DNA of 12,282 nucleotides, from contig DCVL01000025.1 of the NCBI GenBank assembly GCA_002328035.1, forward strand, positions 1 through 12,282. The letters are read 5' to 3'. A model generated the notes under the pieces. The model was not told the DNA's origin and searched no databases. It saw only the letters and a program-made list of their open reading frames with translations. The DNA is from Geobacter sp. UBA2189 (GTDB taxonomy: Bacteria > Desulfobacterota > Desulfuromonadia > Geobacterales > Pseudopelobacteraceae). Both the position numbers and the translations under genes were made by a program. This document shows positions 7,683 to 12,282 of the stretch, one piece after another (positions within the stretch are counted from its first letter, which is position 1; every line of letters begins with the position of its first letter).

Positions 7683-8098
7683 TACCTGCCTCCCTTATCG
7701 AAACAGATGTTGACAGATTTGGCATGGCTCCGGTCACCTAGTTGCCCATATGCGTCCAGACCCTCCCTGATCAGTTGCTCAATCTCTTCCAGTGACATTT
7801 GAATCGATGATGGAATACGTAAATCAAAGACTTTCCAGAAAAGTTCAACACCAACCGTCCAGTTTCCGGTGCCTGTGAGGCTTGCATGAAATAGAACAAG
7901 TTCTCCTCTAATATCCAGGCAATAAAGCTCTGGAACTTCCGGCCCTCCTTGCGCACCTGTATCAAATAGATAAATAGCACGCACCCGATCCACCGACCAA
8001 AAAGAGGGGTGCTGTGCGTGTGGGATCATTGCCCAAAGATTTTCCATGTTGACCTTATCTTTGTCGGCCTCAGATATTCTTTCGCCTACAAATGCCAT
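7682..8098 (-). CDS. Small cassette protein 3 (138 aa), putative immunity/partner
   Basis: This is a member of a three-copy family in the window. It starts MAFVGERISE, followed by W34-S-V-D-R (WSVDR, where the paralogues have WTLDR and WAIDK), a glycine-rich turn, LYCLDIRGELVLF, FWKVFDLRIPSS, and a C-terminal helix IEQLIREGLDAYG. There is no signal peptide or membrane span. The ATG is preceded by AGGAG in a leader nearly identical to those of the other two copies. It follows the 329-aa effector-like gene after 24 bases and overlaps the HlyD fragment by one base. Position just downstream of a toxin-like gene suits an immunity protein. Tight coupling to the following gene suits a chaperone or secretion partner. 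I cannot decide between these from sequence. Confidence 0.72.
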   Translation of the reverse strand: MAFVGERISEADKDKVNMENLWAMIPHAQHPSFWSVDRVRAIYLFDTGAQGGPEVPELYCLDIRGELVLFHASLTGTGNWTVGVELFWKVFDLRIPSSIQMSLEEIEQLIREGLDAYGQLGDRSHAKSVNICFDKGGR

Positions 8099-8115
8099 GT
8101 CTATTCTCCTGTGAT
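8089..8115 (-). promoter_or_regulatory. Conserved cassette leader / RBS, copy 3
   Basis: The motif AGGAGAATAGACATGGCATT spans the ribosome binding site and start of the third small gene. It is shared with the other two small genes, with one base difference in the middle copy. It fixes the start codon at 8098. Confidence 0.7.
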
Positions 8116-8122
8116 TGAATAT

Positions 8123-9112
8123 TTAAAAGGTTGTAGTGGTTTTGCAAAAATCATCATATCCATCAGCAGCTGCAAATTGCTTCACCAGATTTTTGAGGGT
8201 ATCGCTGATATCCCGCAGCATGGCCTGGTGCAGGGAGTAGAGGACACCGGCTCCTTGCAGATCAGGTAGTGCTGCTATTACCGTCATCAAGCTTGTGGCT
8301 GATACGCTTGTGTTTCCGGCCGGTAAATCCACGCCGGCGCCAGGCAAACCAATACGGTTAAAGTACTCTTTGGTGCCAACAGCAACAATCGTCTTGCCGT
8401 CATTTGCCAGCGAAAATTCAAGCCCTGCCACCTGCTCGGCAGAGTTGTATTTTACGTAATCAAGCAGTATCCGGTCGGCTGTTTCAATATCCGCCAAGGT
8501 TGGTGTTGTACCGGTTGCCAGCAGATCACTTCTGAGTCGTATCAGGTCTTCGCGCGGGATGCCGTTGATGGTTGGCGCTTCACTGTTGAGGGCAGCAGCC
8601 AGTTCTGTACGTCCAAATACCCGGTCAACCGACGCATTCGGTGTGATGGTGACGATATCTCCCTTTGCTGCCGCAGTAAAACGCCTGGATGCATCGTCCC
8701 AAAGAGAGTCTGCCTGCTGAATGCCGTTGACATCTCGGCTGCCGTTGATAAGGGCATCTATACGCTGTTTTTGTATTTCGCTCTCTGGCCCTAGAGCGCT
8801 TTCGAGTGCATCGGTAAAAGGTCGAGAAGCCAGTAGGTCGCCAAGTTCAGTCTTGTCAATGGTGCGAAAATAAGCAGGGTCTGTCTGTCGTATGGCTTCA
8901 GTGACAGCGTCGGTATGTATATCGGTACTATTTGCCCCCATACTTCCACTATAGAGTATGGTGACGGCATCCGGGGCTGTGCCCGCCACATCGACGGATA
9001 AAAGTTCGAGTTTTGATCTGAGTTCTGTAGTCAGCGCATTAAACTGCTCAGAAGTCAGGGTTTCGTTGCTGGCGTTTACTGTGAGAAAGTCGATGATTTC
9101 TTGTGTGGTCAT
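8123..9112 (-). CDS. Effector-like protein with ADP-ribosyl cyclase-like domain, lacking self-processing module (329 aa)
   Basis: The N-terminal half shows, in order, the landmarks of ADP-ribosyl cyclases: TILYSG (51-56, where CD38 has LFWSR and the Aplysia enzyme MFWSG), RTIDKTELG (83-91; compare the TLEDTLLG loop), SLWDDASRRFTAAAKGD (136-152; CD38 FWKTVSRRFAEAA) and VFGRTEL (165-171), with Glu170 at the catalytic-glutamate position. Predicted activity is NAD hydrolysis or cyclisation (inference). Residues 182-278 are identical to the neighbouring 607-aa protein. The last 51 residues are unrelated to it and contain no calcium motifs. I chose ATG 9112 because AGGAG is six bases upstream. The ATG at 9118 abuts the AGGAG. 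The gene may be a truncated copy of the 607-aa gene with a new tail, and how it would be secreted is unclear. Confidence 0.7.
   Translation of the reverse strand: MTTQEIIDFLTVNASNETLTSEQFNALTTELRSKLELLSVDVAGTAPDAVTILYSGSMGANSTDIHTDAVTEAIRQTDPAYFRTIDKTELGDLLASRPFTDALESALGPESEIQKQRIDALINGSRDVNGIQQADSLWDDASRRFTAAAKGDIVTITPNASVDRVFGRTELAAALNSEAPTINGIPREDLIRLRSDLLATGTTPTLADIETADRILLDYVKYNSAEQVAGLEFSLANDGKTIVAVGTKEYFNRIGLPGAGVDLPAGNTSVSATSLMTVIAALPDLQGAGVLYSLHQAMLRDISDTLKNLVKQFAAADGYDDFCKTTTTF
8280..8570. repeat. Long direct repeat, copy A (291 bp)
   Basis: This segment matches 10618-10908 without gaps, with eight substitutions that I counted by hand (about 97% identity). All eight are synonymous, and the encoded 97 residues are identical in both genes. 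Homology is much weaker on the N-terminal side and absent on the C-terminal side, so the boundaries are sharp, as expected after gene conversion or unequal recombination. Confidence 0.95.
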
Positions 9113-9125
9113 GGTCATCTCCTTT

Positions 9126-9542
9126 CTAATGCTCAGTCTTGAGGTCGAAGTTGACGTTCACGGAGACAAATCTTTCGCCATTAAAGCAAGTACCAACGGC
9201 CCTGAACGCATCGCGTACCAGTTGCATGACCTCGTCACGGCGTTCCTGAAGATTTGCCGGAATCTTGAGCCAGTGGACGCGCCAGTTGGCTGTGGCCCCC
9301 TCTTCAGAAAAAGTTTTTTCCAAGAGATCTGCAATGATCTCGATTAATTCACCACGCCAGTTTAGCGTGTAATAATCGGTTACCTGTGTTCCTTCATAAC
9401 CGCCACCGTATGAGTTCGTAAGCACCATGAATGCATCACGTTCCTTGTCAATGGCCCATTTCGTTTGAGAGAAAAATGTTACTTTCACATAGGTCAGCTG
9501 CGGTCTTACGGATTCCGGGATGATTTGTACGGTAAATGCCAT
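9126..9542 (-). CDS. Small cassette protein 2 (138 aa), putative immunity/partner
   Basis: This is a paralogue of the other two small proteins. It starts MAFTVQIIPE, then has W29-A-I-D-K-E-R-D-A-F, a glycine-rich loop NSYGGGYEG, YTLNWRGELIEI, WRVHWLKIPANL and a helix DEVMQLVRDAFRAVGTC. No signal peptide or membrane segment is visible, so it is probably cytosolic. A longer frame reaches 9590, but AGGAG lies seven bases before the ATG at 9542 in the shared leader, so I chose that start. It lies 66 bases after the end of the 607-aa effector-like gene, and its stop is 13 bases before the chosen start of the 329-aa one. If it is an immunity protein, the 607-aa protein upstream is the likely cognate. 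If it is a chaperone, the downstream one is. Confidence 0.75.
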   Translation of the reverse strand: MAFTVQIIPESVRPQLTYVKVTFFSQTKWAIDKERDAFMVLTNSYGGGYEGTQVTDYYTLNWRGELIEIIADLLEKTFSEEGATANWRVHWLKIPANLQERRDEVMQLVRDAFRAVGTCFNGERFVSVNVNFDLKTEH

Positions 9543-9559
9543 GTCTGTTCTCCTGTGGA
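9533..9559 (-). promoter_or_regulatory. Conserved cassette leader / RBS, copy 2
   Basis: AGGAGAACAGACATGGCATT differs at one base from the leaders at the other two small genes. Similarity upstream of CAGGAG fades quickly, so the shared unit is essentially the translation start region and not a long promoter. Confidence 0.7.
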
Positions 9560-9608
9560 ATGTTGTATTTTTGGTCGTATTTGTGCGCAAATCCCAATAA
9601 ACCTTACG

Positions 9609-11432
9609 TTAAGCTGCCAGCTTCCATATTTGTTCAGCCCCTTCACCCAGGCCGCCGGTTGAGCCGTCGGTGCGGATGAATGCGCCCAAGTCTGCAAGCT
9701 GGTTGCCGTTGGATAGTAGTTGGCTGTGCTCGGTCTTGGCAACGCGGATGGCGGATATTCCTGCCCCAGCAAGTGTCTGCAATTCGTTGCTTTGCGATAT
9801 GCCGTCCTGGTTGAGGTCGCGCCATACGCGCAGGTTGGTAAAGCGGGCGTCGCTGGCGTTGACCAGACCGTCATTGTTGGTGTCTTCCTGCGCCAGGGCG
9901 GCAAAGCCGTCTGCCGCTGTCCCGCCGCCTGCCAGGGGTGTCGAGTCGCCGAACAGTTCGCGGCCATTGTCGATGGTTCCATTGCCGTTGCGGTCGAGCG
10001 CAAGAAAAGCGTCGTCGGCCTTGATCCAGCCGGTAGCGGTTTTTACACCATCGCCGTCGTGATCAAAGAGAATCGGATTGGCAGTGTTGCTGCCGACGGT
10101 TTCCAGGCCGTCGCCGTCAAGGTCGAGGGTCAGCGGGTCGCGGCGGGGCTGGATGGCGGTCTGGGAGGAGGAGAAGAGGGAACGGGCTTTGTTGAGAAGT
10201 CCGGACACTGCTTCACCGCCGATAAGTCCTCCAAGTAAACCGGCAGTTAAGGTAAATACACCGGCAATGAACGCACCGGCAGGACCGGCAAGGCACAATG
10301 GGGCTAAAGCTGACCCCGCAAGCTCTGCAGCCAGCAGCCCTCCTGCCAGACCTCCTACGTATTCAGCTGCCCAGTCCTGCAGGATGTGTTGTGCCCCTGT
10401 TACATCACCATCTTCATAGGCGGCGTTTGCTGTACTCGCGACAATAGCCAGGGAAAGTATATCTCCGGCTATGCCCAGTTTGTTCAGATATTTGGTAGCA
10501 GCAGCCATCCTGGTGGTGTCGCCGGCGGCTTGAGCCAGGTTGTAGTGCTCCTGGGCATAGAGCTTTAAATGGTCATTTGCCAATCTTGCATTACTGATCT
10601 GTTCCGATGTCTGCGGCACCGTCATCAAGCTTGTGGCTGATACGCTTGTGTTTCCAGCTGGCAAATCCACGCCGGCGCCAGGCAAACCAATACGGTTAAA
10701 GTACTCTTTGGTGCCAACAGCAACAATCGTTTTGCCGTCATTTGCCAGCGAAAATTCAAGCCCTGCCACCTGCTCGGCTGAGTTGTATTTTACGTAATCA
10801 AGCAATATCCGGTCGGCTGTTTCAATATCCGCCAAGGTTGGTGTCGTACCGGTTGCCAGCAGATCACTTCTGAGCCGTATCAGGTCTTCGCGCGGGATGC
10901 CGTTGATGTGTGTGACGTTTGGTGAGGCTGTGGTATCAAGCAGGGCTTTGAGTTCAGTTTGTGAAAACACACTGTTTGATGCTGCGTCTGGCGCAACTAT
11001 TGTGCGGACATCACCGGTGGCGTTTTGCGCGAGGCGTTGGGAAACGTCGTCCCAGAGGCCGGGTTGGGTACGTGTGCCGTTGGCGTCGGTTACACCGTTG
11101 AAGAATTGATTCTTAAGATTAGTAGCATCAGGATTTCCTTGAATAGCTCGTTCAACAGCATCTTCAAAAGCGCGTGATTTCAGTAGCTTGCCTGCGTCAG
11201 TGTCAATTATGGTAATAACCTGTTTATTACCATTTGAAATACTCGCATTACTAATTGTTTCAGCGACTGTGCCAGTATGCAGATTCTCTGATAGCTTGCC
11301 GCTGTAAAGTAGAGTTACTGCATCGGGTGCAGCATTAGAGGCATTAATCGAAGCCTGGGCTACAATTCCACGCAATTGTTCGAGTGTGTATGTGTTAGAT
11401 TGAATATCAATGATCATTTGCTCGTAGGTCAT
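9609..11432 (-). CDS. Secreted effector candidate: ADP-ribosyl cyclase-like domain plus FrpC-type self-processing module (607 aa)
   Basis: Residues about 37-165 carry the cyclase-like landmarks LLYSG (41-45), TIIDTDAGKLL (74-84), GLWDDVSQRLAQNATGD (125-141) and SVFSQTEL (154-161), with Trp127, Ser131 and Glu160 aligning with CD38 Trp189, Ser193 and Glu226. Residues 176-272 are identical to the 329-aa neighbour. Residues 358-407 are hydrophobic and glycine-rich and might enter membranes. From Asp432-Pro433 to the end (175 residues) is a full FrpC-like self-processing module: DPLTLDLDGDG, DHDGDGV, DRNGNGTIDNGRELFGD, DTNNDGLVNASD and DLNQDGISQSNE. In FrpC, calcium triggers cleavage of the Asp-Pro bond and can cross-link the released part to a lysine. 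No RTX nonapeptides are present. GGAGG precedes the ATG, which overlaps the previous stop as ATGA. Confidence 0.82.
   Translation of the reverse strand: MTYEQMIIDIQSNTYTLEQLRGIVAQASINASNAAPDAVTLLYSGKLSENLHTGTVAETISNASISNGNKQVITIIDTDAGKLLKSRAFEDAVERAIQGNPDATNLKNQFFNGVTDANGTRTQPGLWDDVSQRLAQNATGDVRTIVAPDAASNSVFSQTELKALLDTTASPNVTHINGIPREDLIRLRSDLLATGTTPTLADIETADRILLDYVKYNSAEQVAGLEFSLANDGKTIVAVGTKEYFNRIGLPGAGVDLPAGNTSVSATSLMTVPQTSEQISNARLANDHLKLYAQEHYNLAQAAGDTTRMAAATKYLNKLGIAGDILSLAIVASTANAAYEDGDVTGAQHILQDWAAEYVGGLAGGLLAAELAGSALAPLCLAGPAGAFIAGVFTLTAGLLGGLIGGEAVSGLLNKARSLFSSSQTAIQPRRDPLTLDLDGDGLETVGSNTANPILFDHDGDGVKTATGWIKADDAFLALDRNGNGTIDNGRELFGDSTPLAGGGTAADGFAALAQEDTNNDGLVNASDARFTNLRVWRDLNQDGISQSNELQTLAGAGISAIRVAKTEHSQLLSNGNQLADLGAFIRTDGSTGGLGEGAEQIWKLAA
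10618..10908. repeat. Long direct repeat, copy B (291 bp)
   Basis: This is the partner of 8280-8570, offset by exactly 2338 bases, in the same orientation and reading frame. It encodes residues 176-272 of the 607-aa protein. Three of the eight differences cluster within seven bases, and the rest are scattered third-position changes. Recombination between the copies would delete one small gene and most of one effector gene. Confidence 0.95.
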
Positions 11433-11911
11433 TTTTCATTGCCTCCAATCATAACGTTTGTTAGATCAAATTTAGCAACCTGCAATTGCGCGAAATCAAC
11501 TTGTACTTCTTTAAACATTGCCCTACTGGTATCGTAAGAATTACTCCCGTGTGCATCCAGTGCTTCAGTCAATAATTTTGCGACATGCTCATGCGAAGCA
11601 AGCAATGTGTCTGGCAGGTAGATTTTGAGAATTTCCCAAATCAATATCCTGTTACCATCTGATAAGACCTCTCGCCTATAAGCATCAACGCGCATCCATA
11701 CGCCTTTCCAGCTAAATAGAAAGTAGAATGGCACATGGTAATCCTCACGTGACATCCCTCCACCAAGGCCTAGCAAAAAAACATCATTCTCACGATCTAA
11801 AGTCCATCTAGGCAAGTCTGCAATGCCGGTTCCAGTTTGTGGGTCTTTTAGTGCTCTGTAATTGATACGTTTTTGATCCATCTCACTTATCTGTTCGTTT
11901 ACAAATGCCAT
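11429..11911 (-). CDS. Small cassette protein 1 (160 aa), putative immunity/partner
   Basis: This is the largest of the three paralogues. Landmarks are MAFVNEQISE, W36-T-L-D-R-E-N-D-V-F-L-L, a GLGGG turn, FYFLFSWKGVWMRVDA, LIWEILKIYLPDTL and the helix VAKLLTEALDAHG. No export signal is seen. A TTG-initiated extension to 11929 is possible, but AGGAG seven bases before the ATG at 11911 decides the start. The stop overlaps the start of the 607-aa effector gene (ATGA), so the pair is translationally coupled. As an immunity protein it would belong to a toxin that lay further upstream and is now lost behind the IS3 end. As a partner it would serve the 607-aa protein. Its base composition is more AT-rich than the effector module that follows. 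Confidence 0.75.
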   Translation of the reverse strand: MAFVNEQISEMDQKRINYRALKDPQTGTGIADLPRWTLDRENDVFLLGLGGGMSREDYHVPFYFLFSWKGVWMRVDAYRREVLSDGNRILIWEILKIYLPDTLLASHEHVAKLLTEALDAHGSNSYDTSRAMFKEVQVDFAQLQVAKFDLTNVMIGGNEK

Positions 11912-11928
11912 GTCTATTCTCCTTTGCA
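11902..11928 (-). promoter_or_regulatory. Conserved cassette leader / RBS, copy 1
   Basis: AGGAGAATAGACATGGCATT is identical to the copy at the third small gene. Only about 45 bases separate this leader from the IS3 end, so any native promoter was probably removed and transcription may now come from the element or beyond. Confidence 0.7.
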
Positions 11929-11973
11929 AAAGTCTATGTATTTAACCGTTCGATATGGTTTTTTCTGAGAGAG

Positions 11974-12201
11974 TGACCTGTCCTGTCAATAGTGGACACT
12001 CATCTTTCAAGCAGCTTCTTTCATTTTGTAGTAATTTGCTTCAAACGCTGCTGGTGAAATATAGCCAAGACGAGAATGTCGTCTCTGACGGTTGTAGAAG
12101 ATTTCTATGTATTCCTGGATAGAAGCCTTAGCTTCATCACGGATCGTGTAACGTTGGTGATTTACCAGTTCGTTTTTCAGGCTGCCCCAGAAACTCTCCA
12201 T
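11974..12201. mobile_element. IS3-family element, truncated, one terminal end present
   Basis: The end reads TGACCTGTCCTGTCAATAGT followed by GGACAC, close in layout to the terminal repeat of IS3-group elements (TGA near the tip, CAATAGTGGACAC inside). It lies just past the stop of a transposase fragment, as at the right end of such elements. Only about 228 bases are left. OrfA and most of OrfB are absent from the window. Confidence 0.75.
12007..12201 (-). pseudogene. IS3-family transposase OrfB, C-terminal fragment
   Basis: The 64 residues from MESFWGSLKNELV to the stop match the end of IS3 OrfB transposases, including YIEIFYNRQRRHSRLGYISP, which carries the region of the last DDE glutamate (Glu2 or the E of KNEL). 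The family normally has a CWDNAP-type stretch before MESFWG. Here the frame stays open upstream to the window edge but reads an unrelated sequence, so the fragment is fused to something else. It cannot be an active transposase alone. Confidence 0.85.
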
Positions 12202-12282
12202 CGGGAATAAATGCGGGACATCTCCCAGTTTTCTAAGAAAGCTCTCTGTAGATTGACTTCTCGCTACGCCGTTCGCAGTTTT
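12202..12282. other. Foreign sequence joined to the IS3 fragment
   Basis: On the minus strand this stretch reads in frame into the transposase fragment without a stop (ends LGDVPHLFP) but does not look like transposase. It contains the short imperfect palindrome GGGAGATGTCCC next to CCCGCATTTATTCCCG, reminiscent of small intergenic palindromic repeats. I cannot identify it within the 81 bases shown. Confidence 0.4.

Noticed and set aside
9543..9590. Longer start of the second small gene
   Set aside because: The AGGAG in the shared leader fits ATG 9542 exactly, and the extra 16 residues are absent from the paralogues.
9720..10238. Open frames on the plus strand across the effector gene
   Set aside because: These are opposite-strand shadows of a GC-rich, repeat-containing coding region and have no recognisable domain.
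1..12282. CRISPR array, tRNA or rRNA genes
   Set aside because: I saw no regularly spaced short repeats and no cloverleaf-like or rRNA-like conserved sequence.

Overview
The window looks like chromosome of a Gram-negative bacterium. The evidence is a type I secretion (HlyD) remnant, calcium-binding secreted proteins, a candidate sigma-54 promoter, and lipid genes of the phosphatidylserine-decarboxylase and Lgt types. A sulfate- or metal-reducing deltaproteobacterium-like (Desulfobacterota) host would fit, but this is a low-confidence guess because no taxonomic marker gene is present. Three blocks can be told apart.

Block 1 (about 36-2358, minus strand) is a compact regulatory operon. In transcription order it holds a CBS-pair/SpoIIE-type phosphatase, an RsbW-like HATPase kinase, a STAS antagonist and a previously easy-to-miss 49-residue ORF. 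This is the classical partner-switching trio, but no sigma factor or other output protein is seen. Block 2 (about 2464-7125, plus strand) diverges from it. A well-formed sigma-54-type -24/-12 element precedes three tightly packed genes: an unrecognised protein of about 816 aa, a phosphatidylserine-decarboxylase-like enzyme with a GSST processing site, and an Lgt-like polytopic membrane protein. Together they suggest a dedicated membrane-lipid or lipoprotein modification pathway of unknown product, possibly controlled by block 1.

Block 3 (about 7287-11911, minus strand, convergent with block 2) is a decaying or shuffled secreted-effector locus. It is built from repeated cassettes of one small MAF-starting protein followed by one larger protein. 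Two larger proteins carry an N-terminal domain whose ordered motifs resemble ADP-ribosyl cyclases (CD38/Aplysia cyclase; NAD-consuming enzymes). One of them (607 aa) ends in a complete FrpC-type calcium-dependent self-processing module with the Asp-Pro site. The other (329 aa) has lost that end. The two genes share a 291-bp segment with only eight, all synonymous, differences. The third cassette carries only the C-terminal third of an HlyD-family adaptor. The three small proteins are paralogous, have near-identical leaders, and are candidate immunity or chaperone partners.

The right edge (11974-12282) holds the terminal inverted repeat and C-terminal transposase fragment of an IS3-family element. 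It is cut off just before the MESFWGS motif and joined to unrelated sequence, which explains why the upstream part of block 3 is missing. The most novel candidates are the NADase-like effector with a self-cleaving C-terminus plus its repeated small partners, and the unknown/PSD/Lgt-like operon.
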